Notes: generated from the sequence alone by a model not told the origin. Counted from the first letter of the stretch, positions 1 to 5,877 are shown. The stretch: 9,034 nucleotides of DNA from CADCWK01 sp964244115 (GCA_964244115.1 CAXTHM010000107.1:1-9034); one strand, 5' to 3'. Numbers and translations: made by a program.

Positions 1-170
1 GGGCTACTGGCTCACCATGGCATCAGCCACGCCGTTACCATACAAGGGGAGCAGCGCACACTCGCCGTCACGCACCAAGCTTCAATCCGGATTCTGTATG
101 ACTCGTTGTCGGTCTTTGAGGGAGAGATGTGCTGTAGTCGTCTGTCAACGCTCACGGGTGAAGGTGCTAC
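1..170. other. Non-coding left edge
   Basis: No open frame here has coding character. A minus-strand TTGACA hexamer lies at 143-148, but nothing resembling a -10 element lies at the right distance. No tRNA or rRNA signature was seen. It may be the far end of an intergenic region that belongs to a gene outside the window. Confidence 0.5.
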
Positions 171-294
171 GTCTCCCTCCCTGGGACGCGTCGCAGCCGA
201 CTGTCGGCTTCAGCCGATCGGAGCGCGACGGGTCAACCCGGGTCGGGGGTGAGGACTGCTCCGGGCCAGCCAATCAGCCCTGACAGACCAGTAG
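171..294 (+). repeat. Structured dispersed repeat, copy A
   Basis: This 124-bp segment recurs at 2365-2493 in the same orientation. The first ~60 bases differ by only two substitutions and one single-base indel. The middle is variable, and the last ~50 bases are again similar, including a shared CAATCAGCCCTGA block less one base at its start. It can fold: outer stem CGTCGC (189-194) with GCGACG (225-230), enclosing a hairpin TCGGC-TTCA-GCCGA (204-217). A second GCCGA at 196-200 can compete for the same TCGGC. The copy lies ~290 bp beyond the 3' end of the minus-strand MoeB-like gene. No transposase is seen, so it is best called a REP- or MITE-like intergenic element of unknown class. Confidence 0.8.
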
Positions 295-345
295 AGCGGA
301 CCTCATGGCCCTTGTCAGTCGCGAGCGGCCAGCCCCACCCCCCGG

Positions 346-413
346 CCCCCTCCCCATCTCGGTCCGCCTCCGTCGCCTGCGGGCGACTCCGTCCGGACCG
401 GATGGAGAGGGGG
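346..413. repeat. Long composite hairpin
   Basis: An imperfect inverted repeat of about 25 base pairs is visible. Arms 346-352/407-413, 354-358/401-405 and 360-366/394-400 enclose an inner hairpin GTCGCC-TGCG-GGCGAC (372-387). The interruptions are one mismatch, one bulged T at 359 and one internal loop. The C-rich left arm and G-rich right arm resemble the reverse complement of copy B of the neighbouring dispersed repeat, so this could be a diverged inverted copy. There is no T-rich tail on either strand, so it is not a classic terminator. Confidence 0.6.
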
Positions 414-526
414 GGCTAGCTCTCGCCGTCAACCCCTATGCGCCGCGCTGTAGCTCCACTCCAGGACTCCACCGTCACGTCGCCCATGCAGACGGGTCGC
501 CCGATCGGGGGGAACGTCGGACAGAA

Positions 527-568
527 CGACGACGGCCCCGCCGAGATCACCCGGCGGGGCCGTCGTCG
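527..568 (-). terminator. Strong hairpin terminator of the rhodanese-MoeB gene
   Basis: A perfect 17-bp stem (527-543 with 552-568) closes an 8-nt loop (544-551). It starts 15 bp beyond the stop codon of the minus-strand fusion gene. Read on the minus strand it is followed by TTCTGT, only a weak U tract, but stem length and GC content make termination very likely. It could also stop plus-strand transcription coming from the left. Confidence 0.8.
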
Positions 569-583
569 CATCTCGTTCGCGGA

Positions 584-1768
584 TCAGTCCGCGACGGCGG
601 TGAGGAAGGGGACGGCGCAGGCGACATCGGTGTACTCGATCGTGCTGATGTCGACGTGGGCGTGATCGCCGCAGACCGGGCACTCCGGGTTGCGCTTGAG
701 CCGAAGCTCGCGGAACTCGGTCGAGAGGGCGTCATAGAGCAGGAGACGGCCGACGAGCGGCTCGCCGATCCCGAGGATCAGCTTGACGGTCTCGGTCGCC
801 TGGAGCAGCCCGATCGTTCCCGGCAGCACGCCGAGGACGCCGGCCTCGGCGCAGCTCGGGGCGAGTTCGGGCGGCGGTGGGTCCGGGAACAGGCAGCGGT
901 AGCACGGCCCCTCGTGCGGCAGGAAGACGCTGGCCTGGCCCTCGAACCGGAAGACGCTGCCGTGGACGTTGGGCTTGTCCAACAGGACGCAGACGTCGTT
1001 GATCAGGTAGCGGGTGGCGAAGTTGTCGGCCCCGTCGACGATGATGTCGTACCTCGCGAAGATGTCGAGCGCGTTCTCCTTGGTCAGCCGGACCTGGTAC
1101 GTCTCGACGTTGACATCGGGGTTGAGCCCCTCCATCGCGATCTTCGCCGACTCGACCTTGGGCATCCCGACCCGGTCGAGGTTGTGGGCGACCTGGCGCT
1201 GGAGGTTGCTGTCGTCGACGGTGTCGGCGTCGATGATGCCGATCGTGCCGACCCCGGCCGCGGCGAGGTAGAGTGCGGCCGGTGAGCCGAGCCCGCCGGC
1301 GCCGACGAGCAGGACGCGGGCGGCGATCAGTTTCTGCTGGCCGGGCTCGCCGACCTCGGGGATGAGCAGGTGGCGGCTGTAGCGGCGGCGCTGGTCCGGT
1401 GTCAGCGTGGCCGGGACGTGCCAGGCCTCGCCGGCGTTCTTCCAGCCGTTGAACCCGCCGGCCAGCGAGACCACGTCGGTGTAGCCCAGATCCGCGAGCG
1501 ACTTCGCCGCGAAGGCGGAGCGGACTCCGCCGGCGCAGTAGACGACGACCGTCTGGCTGTGTTCGGGGACGGCGTCCTCGACGCGCTGCTCCAGGAAGCC
1601 GCGGGGGATGTGGACCGAACCTGGGACGACCCCCTGGTCGACCTCGTCCTGCTCACGGACGTCGACGACGGCGGCGCCGTGGTCGATCAGGGACCGGGCC
1701 TCGGCGGCGTCGACCTCCCGGATGGCCCGCTTCGTCGCCTGCAGGATCTCGTTATACCGTGCCGACAT
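584..1768 (-). CDS. moeB: Rhodanese-MoeB/ThiF fusion, sulfur-carrier adenylyltransferase
   Basis: A 394-aa cytoplasmic E1-like enzyme. Members of this family adenylate the C-terminal glycine of a ubiquitin-like sulfur carrier (MoaD, ThiS, CysO type), and a rhodanese domain then supplies persulfide sulfur. Residues ~15-117 are the rhodanese domain, with active-site loop CAGGVRS (Cys78). Residues ~122-380 are the ThiF/MoeB domain: nucleotide-binding GAGGLG (156-161), IIDADTVDDSNLQRQ (178-192), DGADNF (245-250), the SCAEAGVLG segment with conserved Cys306, and zinc cysteines CYRC (289-292) and CPVC (363-366). All key residues are intact. The ATG at 1768 is preferred over an ATG 17 codons earlier because AGAGGAGG lies 6 nt before it. 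Actinobacterial MoeZ and eukaryotic MOCS3 have the rhodanese at the C-terminus; here it is N-terminal. The real carrier partner is not in the window, so the pathway (molybdopterin, cysteine, thiamin or thio-tRNA) is open. Confidence 0.92.
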   Translation of the reverse strand: MSARYNEILQATKRAIREVDAAEARSLIDHGAAVVDVREQDEVDQGVVPGSVHIPRGFLEQRVEDAVPEHSQTVVVYCAGGVRSAFAAKSLADLGYTDVVSLAGGFNGWKNAGEAWHVPATLTPDQRRRYSRHLLIPEVGEPGQQKLIAARVLLVGAGGLGSPAALYLAAAGVGTIGIIDADTVDDSNLQRQVAHNLDRVGMPKVESAKIAMEGLNPDVNVETYQVRLTKENALDIFARYDIIVDGADNFATRYLINDVCVLLDKPNVHGSVFRFEGQASVFLPHEGPCYRCLFPDPPPPELAPSCAEAGVLGVLPGTIGLLQATETVKLILGIGEPLVGRLLLYDALSTEFRELRLKRNPECPVCGDHAHVDISTIEYTDVACAVPFLTAVAD

Positions 1769-1774
1769 CGCCGG

Positions 1775-1782
1775 CCTCCTCT
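1775..1782 (-). promoter_or_regulatory. Shine-Dalgarno fixing the fusion-gene start
   Basis: AGAGGAGG on the minus strand, 6 nt before the ATG at 1766-1768. It selects the 394-aa form over a 411-aa frame-internal alternative. A small hairpin CCGGT-GGCT-ACCGG (1791-1804) lies just upstream in the leader. Confidence 0.75.
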
Positions 1783-1876
1783 TCTGCTTGCCGGTGGCTA
1801 CCGGAGCGAGAACGTCCACTGACGTGCTTTTGGATGATGAGCCAGTGTACGGGATGCCGGCAACGGCCGGGGACCG

Positions 1877-2233
1877 TTACTCGGGCGAGCCGGTCGGCTT
1901 GCCGGCTTCCTCCCAGGCGTGCATCCCGCCGGCCATCGAGACGGCGCCGGTGTAGCCCATCTCCTCCAGGGTCTTCACGGCGTAGGCCGAACGCACCCCG
2001 CCGGCGCAGTAGACGACGATCGGCGTGGCCGGGTCCGGGACGAGGGCGTGGATCCGCTCGGGGACGTCGGCTCGCGGCACGAGGACGGCGCCGGGGACGA
2101 CGCCGGTCGCGAACTCCCACGGCTCCCGGACGTCGAGCGCGACGGCGCCGTCGTCGATCAGGCGCTGGGCGCCATCGGTGTCGACTTCCGGGACGGTCGG
2201 GATCTGGGGCTGACCGGGTCGGGATGTGCTCAT
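1877..2233 (-). CDS. Single-domain rhodanese-like sulfurtransferase
   Basis: A 118-aa protein consisting of one rhodanese domain (residues ~15-113) after a short Pro/Ser-rich tail. The active-site loop is CAGGVRS with Cys76; LDVREPWEF (33-41) and MAGGMHAW (100-107) are also typical. Such proteins carry sulfane sulfur as a cysteine persulfide and pass it to an acceptor. The start is supported by GAGGAG 6 nt upstream. It lies 108 bp upstream of the rhodanese-MoeB fusion gene on the same strand and probably shares its transcript. Its domain aligns without gaps to the fused one, 49 of 98 positions identical by hand count, so the two look like paralogues. It may supply or relay sulfur to the fused enzyme, which is an inference from proximity and similarity. 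A weak hairpin (1857-1870) follows the stop. Confidence 0.9.
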   Translation of the reverse strand: MSTSRPGQPQIPTVPEVDTDGAQRLIDDGAVALDVREPWEFATGVVPGAVLVPRADVPERIHALVPDPATPIVVYCAGGVRSAYAVKTLEEMGYTGAVSMAGGMHAWEEAGKPTGSPE

Positions 2234-2282
2234 GGGTGACTCCTCGATCTGGGAGGTGCGGTCAAACTGGCGTCCTATCGGG

Positions 2283-2313
2283 ACTATAGCGGACTGCGCG
2301 GGGTCGTCGGCAA
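2283..2313 (-). promoter_or_regulatory. Possible promoter of the rhodanese-moeB pair
   Basis: On the minus strand TTGCCG (2308-2313) and TATAGT (2283-2288) are separated by 19 bp, longer than ideal. The -10 match is good and it sits about 50 bp before the rhodanese start codon, between that gene and repeat copy B. Confidence 0.35.
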
Positions 2314-2364
2314 CTAGAGTAGATAGTCTGGAGGTAGGTCAGTCCTCATCTGCGGTGATGCCAA

Positions 2365-2493
2365 GTCTCCCCTCCCTGGGACCCGTCGCAGCCGACGGTC
2401 GGCTTCAGCCGATCGGAGCGCGACGGGGAGCCGGGGAGGGGTCGGGGGTGGGGACTTCTCCCCGGCAGTCAATCAGCCCTGAGGGACCACTAG
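2365..2493 (+). repeat. Structured dispersed repeat, copy B
   Basis: A 129-bp second copy of the element at 171-294. Here the fold is more complete. Nested stems are CCCCTCCC/GGGAGGGG (2369-2376 with 2434-2441), CCCGTCGC/GCGACGGG (2382-2389 with 2420-2427) and an inner hairpin TCGGC-TTCA-GCCGA (2399-2412). The right end covers the stop codon of the minus-strand 298-aa gene, so it could act as that gene's transcript end. Together with copy A it brackets the two sulfur-transfer genes as direct repeats. Confidence 0.8.
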
Positions 2494-3386
2494 CCGGTGC
2501 TCGACGCTGGCAGTGTGGTGGCAACTCGCAGGACCTCGTCCCGGACCAGTCGCTCGATCTCGCGCAGGTCGGCTGGGGCGGCGACGTAGGCGACCAGCGT
2601 GGATGCCGGGTCGCTCAGTGGGGCGATCCGTTCTCGGTAGGTGTCGGGCGATTCGGGGCAATGGTAGGCGCCGACCAGGTCCATGAATCGCTCGTCGCTC
2701 CGGCAGCAGGCCCGGAGGATGGCCAGGGAAGCGGCCCAGTGCTCGGTCGTCGCGACGTTCGGCAGGACGGCGAGGGCGAGGGTCGCGGCGTCGAGGTGCC
2801 GGTGGGCGACCCAGGCGATCGGGAGCAGGTGCGTCCGGACCCGCTCATTGGGGTGCGAGAGGTTGCCATAGAGCGTCCGGTACCCGCCGTTGCCCTCGCC
2901 GGTGATATTGAGCGCGACCTGCAACGGCAGCGCCCGCCACCACGGGAAGCGGTGCTCGTCGGAGACGACGTCGGTCAGGAGGCCGAGTTGGGTGCGGGCA
3001 TCGCTGTCCGGCGGGAGGCTGGTCCGGCTGCACGCATAGATGCAGGCCAGGGCGAGGGTCTGCTGCTTGGCCATCAGGTGCTCGGCGTCGCCGACGAGCG
3101 CGGCGACGCTCGGGACCATCGCGGCGGCGATCTCCTGGATCAGCAGGGCGACGGTGTGCGTCGGGAGGCTGACGACCCGATCGTCGCCGGAGCCGTCGCC
3201 GCCGATCGGCTCGAGGGAGAGGGTCGATTCGCGGACGAGGAGGAAGTCGAGACCCTGCCGGAGCAGGCGGTTGCTCCGGCTCGGGTCGAAGGGCACCGTC
3301 CGGCCGTCTCCGCTCGGGACGAGCGAGGCGGTCGGGCCGGGCGTGTTCGGAGGGTCGTCCAGGGATCGGGCGGATGGGTGGGACAT
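2490..3386 (-). CDS. Hypothetical protein, 298 aa
   Basis: I do not recognise this family. The first ~40 residues are Pro/Ser/Gly-rich and probably disordered. The rest reads as a soluble, mostly helical protein with many Ala, Leu and Arg residues. There is no signal peptide or convincing membrane segment. Possible landmarks are a conserved-looking PWWRALPLQ (residues ~148-156) and several Cys (CIYACS, RACCRS) that do not form a clear metal site. The ATG lies 9 bp after the stop of the upstream J-like gene with no good SD of its own, which suggests translational coupling. It probably acts in the same process as that gene, but this rests only on operon structure. Repeat copy B overlaps its stop codon. 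Confidence 0.75.
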   Translation of the reverse strand: MSHPSARSLDDPPNTPGPTASLVPSGDGRTVPFDPSRSNRLLRQGLDFLLVRESTLSLEPIGGDGSGDDRVVSLPTHTVALLIQEIAAAMVPSVAALVGDAEHLMAKQQTLALACIYACSRTSLPPDSDARTQLGLLTDVVSDEHRFPWWRALPLQVALNITGEGNGGYRTLYGNLSHPNERVRTHLLPIAWVAHRHLDAATLALAVLPNVATTEHWAASLAILRACCRSDERFMDLVGAYHCPESPDTYRERIAPLSDPASTLVAYVAAPADLREIERLVRDEVLRVATTLPASSTG

Positions 3387-3395
3387 GGGGAAAGT

Positions 3396-4244
3396 CTACC
3401 GGTCCTCGTTCATGAGCGCATGGAAATGTGCCGTCAGATCCGCAAGCCGGGCCTGGGCGTCGGTGATCTGGGCGCCGATCTGGTCCGCCATCTCGTCGAG
3501 CAGCTCCGGCTCGTTGCGGGATCGCTCCCAGAGGGCATGGGCGGGGCTCTCCTCGAGGATCGCCAAGTCGCGCCGGAGGGCGGCCACGACCTCGTCGAGC
3601 CGGGCCAGCTCGGCCGTCCCCCAGGCCAGGCGTTCGGCCGGGCTCCGGGTCGGGTCGGGCGTGTCGTCGTCGGACGGGCTCAGGGTGAGCAGGTTGCGCA
3701 GCGTCTCGAGGTCGCGTTCGCGGTAGGCGGTGTTGATCCGGACCATCCGCTGCTGGCGGCGCTCGCGCTCGGTCTCGTCCTGGACGAGGTCCGGGTGGTT
3801 GCGCCGGGCGAGTTCCCGGTAGACCCGGCGGAGTTCGGCCTCGTCATCCTCACCGAGTCGGACGGCCTGCTCGTGCTCGAACGCTCGCTGGTAGCCGGAT
3901 GCCTCATCGGCTTCGTCGGCGACCGTCTGGCGGCGATCCCGGAACAGGCGCTCGACGTCGCCCTCGATCTCGTCCGGTCGGGTGCCGCGCTGGCCCCGGA
4001 CCATCGCGATCCGGTGGCGGAACTCGTCGCAGGCCAGCCGGAGACGGTTGAGCTCCACGAAGAGGTGGCCGGTCCGGGCGTGGTAAGCGCCCTCAAACCG
4101 GCCGAGGTCGTCCCGCAGCGTCTCGATCGTCGTCTGGAGAGTGGCGGCCTGCTGGCGCGTGGCGTCGATGACGATGAGCAGACGCTGGAAGGCGAGGTCG
4201 TCCGGGGACGGGACTAGACGGAGCCCGCTGACATTCGTGGACAT
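3396..4244 (-). CDS. Coiled-coil protein with J-domain-like HPD motif
   Basis: A 282-aa soluble protein. Residues ~132-187 resemble helices II and III of a DnaJ J-domain: a basic helix, the HPD loop at 150-152, then a second charged helix ending in RDLETLRNLL. HPD is the signature that stimulates Hsp70 (DnaK) ATPase. The usual first helix (YYxVLGV) is not recognisable, so this is a divergent or partial J-domain. It is flanked by long charged helical stretches (~25-80 and ~203-275) likely to form coiled coils. No zinc-finger or C-terminal DnaJ substrate domain is present, so it is not DnaJ itself. It may be a specialised co-chaperone that brings DnaK to a specific partner, possibly the 298-aa protein encoded 9 bp downstream. 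The start is the first ATG in frame; the SD is weak (AGGT). Confidence 0.8.
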   Translation of the reverse strand: MSTNVSGLRLVPSPDDLAFQRLLIVIDATRQQAATLQTTIETLRDDLGRFEGAYHARTGHLFVELNRLRLACDEFRHRIAMVRGQRGTRPDEIEGDVERLFRDRRQTVADEADEASGYQRAFEHEQAVRLGEDDEAELRRVYRELARRNHPDLVQDETERERRQQRMVRINTAYRERDLETLRNLLTLSPSDDDTPDPTRSPAERLAWGTAELARLDEVVAALRRDLAILEESPAHALWERSRNEPELLDEMADQIGAQITDAQARLADLTAHFHALMNEDR

Positions 4245-4280
4245 GAGCGGTACCTGTGAGCATCGTCGTGAAGGGGACGC

Positions 4281-4496
4281 GTGGGCGTGTTCCGGGCAAG
4301 ACGATACCCCACCGTCAGGACGGGCGTCGCGACGGTGAGGGAAACCTTCCGGTCTCGGACTATGGGCGACTCACTGCCGGGCGATCGCCCCACATGGGAG
4401 CTTCGAGTCGGCAAAGACGGCCTGGTCCACGAGCCGATCGACGAGATCATCGCCGACTGGCTGCGTCCGGACCCGACTAGCGATACCGGTAGGTGA
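4281..4496 (+). CDS. Possible small hypothetical protein
   Basis: An open frame of 71 aa from a GTG with AAGGGG 4 nt upstream, or 44 aa from the ATG at 4362. The part after 4362 has coding-like codon use and a plausible composition (WELRVGKDGLVHEPIDEI...), while the first 27 codons look less like protein. It runs divergently from the J-like gene and its 3' end overlaps the infA stop region by 20 bp tail to tail. No family is recognised. The start is uncertain; the shorter form lacks a clear SD. Confidence 0.4.
   Translation: MGVFRARRYPTVRTGVATVRETFRSRTMGDSLPGDRPTWELRVGKDGLVHEPIDEIIADWLRPDPTSDTGR
4310..4337. repeat. Inverted repeat in the J-like/small-ORF divergent region
   Basis: CACCGTC (4310-4316) and GACGGTG (4331-4337) form a 7-bp inverted repeat around a 14-nt centre that holds a smaller GAC/GTC pairing. 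It lies ~65 bp upstream of the J-like gene start and ~25 bp before the internal ATG of the small plus-strand frame, so it could be an operator or leader hairpin for either. Confidence 0.4.
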
Positions 4497-4785
4497 TCCG
4501 GCCGCGGGTGAGGTCATAGGGGGAGAGCTCGACGATGACGCGGTCACCGGGGAGGACGCGGATGTAGTTCTTCCGCATCTTGCCCGCGAGGTGGCTCAGC
4601 ACCTTGTGACCGTTCTCGAGTTCGACCATGAACATCGCGTTCGGCAGCGCTTCACCGACGCGGCCATCGATGTTGATGGCGTCGGGGTCCTGCCGGCGAG
4701 GACCTTCCTGGGGCGGTGGGGCTCCGGCGGGCAGTGGGCCACGCTGGGGGGGACGTCCACCACGATTGTTTGCTGGCTTCGCCAA
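4477..4785 (-). CDS. infA: Translation initiation factor IF-1 with N-terminal extension
   Basis: A 102-aa IF-1. Residues ~37-102 are the S1-type OB-fold that binds the 30S A site: ALPNAMFMVELENGHKV (46-62), LAGKMRKNYIRVLPGDRV (66-83) and ELSPYDLTRGRITYRYR (86-102) match IF-1 almost throughout. Ordinary IF-1 is ~72 aa; here about 33 extra residues rich in Pro, Gly, Arg and Gln precede the fold and are probably disordered. The TTG start at 4785 is chosen because GGAGGT lies 5 nt upstream and the frame then begins MAK, as in classical IF-1. The upstream continuation of the frame looks non-coding and passes through the leader palindrome. The gene is not beside ribosomal protein genes in this window; its neighbours are a small plus-strand frame and an unknown protein gene. 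Confidence 0.93.
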   Translation of the reverse strand: MAKPANNRGGRPPQRGPLPAGAPPPQEGPRRQDPDAINIDGRVGEALPNAMFMVELENGHKVLSHLAGKMRKNYIRVLPGDRVIVELSPYDLTRGRITYRYR

Positions 4786-4790
4786 GGGCA

Positions 4791-4796
4791 ACCTCC
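4791..4796 (-). promoter_or_regulatory. Shine-Dalgarno deciding the infA TTG start
   Basis: GGAGGT on the minus strand, 5 nt upstream of the TTG at 4783-4785. No comparable site precedes the in-frame ATG at 4926. Confidence 0.75.
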
Positions 4797-4823
4797 AGTT
4801 GCGAGTCGTTCGGACAGGATGGG

Positions 4824-4847
4824 GTCGCGGCCGGTACCGGCCGCGAC
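4824..4847. repeat. Perfect 24-bp palindrome in the infA leader
   Basis: The half-site GTCGCGGCCGGT is followed directly by its exact reverse complement. The palindrome lies 38 bp upstream of the infA start. As RNA it would form a very stable stem (10 bp with a 4-nt loop). There is no U tract after it on the minus strand, so a leader stem-loop or protein-binding site is likelier than a simple terminator. Confidence 0.8.
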
Positions 4848-4960
4848 GAGTGAGAGAGTCAGCGCCTCGACCGTCGGGCCGGAACGCTGAAGACAGGACT
4901 TGCGAGGTGAATATCGTTCGATCCACGTTCAGGGCGGGGGTGTTGCCGGGCTATCGGCCG

Positions 4961-4999
4961 CTGTGTGGGCCGGATTCATCGGTCGACCGGTCCACACAG
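4961..4999. repeat. 13-bp inverted repeat with 13-nt loop
   Basis: CTGTGTGGGCCGG (4961-4973) and CCGGTCCACACAG (4987-4999) pair at all but one position. That position is a G-U wobble in a plus-strand RNA and an A-C mismatch in a minus-strand RNA. It lies in the shared upstream region of infA and the plus-strand 5205 gene. No T tract follows. Confidence 0.6.
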
Positions 5000-5029
5000 T
5001 GAAGCACCACCGTCTTCAAGGCGACGTGG

Positions 5030-5038
5030 AGTATACCA
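5030..5038 (-). promoter_or_regulatory. Extended -10 promoter candidate for infA
   Basis: On the minus strand TGG-TATACT fits an extended -10 (TGnTATAAT, one mismatch). There is no recognisable -35, which extended -10 promoters can lack. It would give a leader of about 240 nt containing both the 13-bp inverted repeat and the 24-bp palindrome. Confidence 0.4.
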
Positions 5039-5204
5039 TTCCACGGCCCGATCGGTCCCGCTGAACGACCGCGTCGCCCGCCGGATGGCAGCCGACGGGA
5101 CGGGTCAGGACATACCTGGATCCGTCGTGGACCGGCCGCTCTGGCAGCACTCCTGCTTGCCGAGCGGAAAGCGGTTCGGCGTCTCATCCGAAGGGGGAAT
5201 TCCT
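5039..5204. other. Upstream region of the 5205 gene
   Basis: No gene recognised. No convincing plus-strand -35/-10 pair was found. AGGGGG at 5192-5197 is the SD of the following gene. Confidence 0.4.
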
Positions 5205-5549
5205 GTGGGTATGCTCAGTCAGTTGATCTCGATGGCGACGAAGGCGATCTCGGGCCAGAGCGGTAGCCAGTCCGGCTACGGTGGGCAGCGATCGTCGGGC
5301 AAGAGCCAGCTCATGCGGAAGGTCGGCTCGGAGGCGATCGATCAGGTCCGCAAGGCCGGGCCGGACGCCGCCCAGCGTCACCTCTCGAAGACGACGTTCG
5401 GCGCCGACCCGCGGGCGCGGAAGGCGGCCAAGGCCGCCGACGACCTGGCGCGGCGATTCGCCGGGTCCGATTCCGGCAACCAGCCCGGCGGACCGACGGG
5501 TGGTCGAGCCAACAACCCGCCAAACGGGAGCGGCCCCGCCGATCGGTAG
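5205..5549 (+). CDS. Small basic hypothetical protein, 114 aa
   Basis: Unrecognised family. The GTG start at 5205 is preferred over the ATG at 5211 because AGGGGG lies 7 nt before it. Residues 1-15 form a short amphipathic stretch (MGMLSQLISMATKAI). A Gly/Ser/Gln-rich linker (17-34) follows, then a basic helical middle (35-86) containing QVRKAGPDAAQRHL and RKAAKAADDLARRF. A Gly/Pro/Asn-rich disordered tail ends the protein. It has no cysteine and no clear membrane segment. The basic middle could bind nucleic acid or acidic lipids, but nothing specific shows this. It is divergent from infA across a ~420-bp region and is probably transcribed alone. Confidence 0.7.
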   Translation: MGMLSQLISMATKAISGQSGSQSGYGGQRSSGKSQLMRKVGSEAIDQVRKAGPDAAQRHLSKTTFGADPRARKAAKAADDLARRFAGSDSGNQPGGPTGGRANNPPNGSGPADR

Positions 5550-5556
5550 GTGCGCC

Positions 5557-5586
5557 CATCGGCGAGCGGCGCATGCGACGCCGATG
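5557..5586 (+). terminator. Hairpin after the 114-aa gene
   Basis: CATCGGCG (5557-5564) pairs with CGCCGATG (5579-5586) around a 14-nt loop, beginning 8 bp after the stop codon. No T-rich tail follows, so termination is only suggested by position. Confidence 0.4.
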
Positions 5587-5877
5587 ATCGGATCGGTCCC
5601 GGTGGTCGGCATCGTCCTCCCCGGCTCTCCGCTGCCGCCCGGGTGCCATTGTCGCGTGGCGAGTCCGATCATCTGGCTGTCCCATTCGTAATGAGTCAGC
5701 GGGTATGCCGCCGCCGGTCTCGTCCGGGCGCGGCTCTGTTCATCTCGTTCATATGGAAGAAGATGCGGCGAGCCGCCGCGGTGGGAATCGGAACGAGATA
5801 TCGGAGGGGATTCTCCCCCACGCATGGACGAACTTGGCGATCGGTCCTAATGAGGGCGAAATCCGGTCGAAGAACTA
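5587..5877. other. Intergenic stretch without a gene
   Basis: No coding frame with protein-like composition on either strand. Small palindromic patches occur, such as GCGG-CGAG-CCGC (5765-5776) and GGGGA-TTC-TCCCC (5806-5818). Local GC falls towards the IclR promoter. Confidence 0.5.

Noticed and set aside
143..148. Minus-strand TTGACA as a promoter
   Set aside because: No -10-like sequence at 16-18 bp and no gene downstream in the window.
1..283. Plus-strand 88-codon frame at the left edge
   Set aside because: No SD, irregular composition, and it runs into the dispersed repeat.
171..294. Riboswitch or T-box leader
   Set aside because: The repeat is strongly structured, but I could not match it to conserved cores of T-box, TPP, SAM or cobalamin leaders, and it is not in front of a suitable gene.
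305..1285. Plus-strand open frame of 326 codons
   Set aside because: Antisense of the MoeB-like gene and passes through the composite hairpin and the terminator; Asp/Val/Arg-rich shadow composition.
2226..4217. Plus-strand open frame of 663 codons
   Set aside because: It runs antisense through the J-like and 298-aa genes and through repeat copy B; no motif and shadow-type composition.
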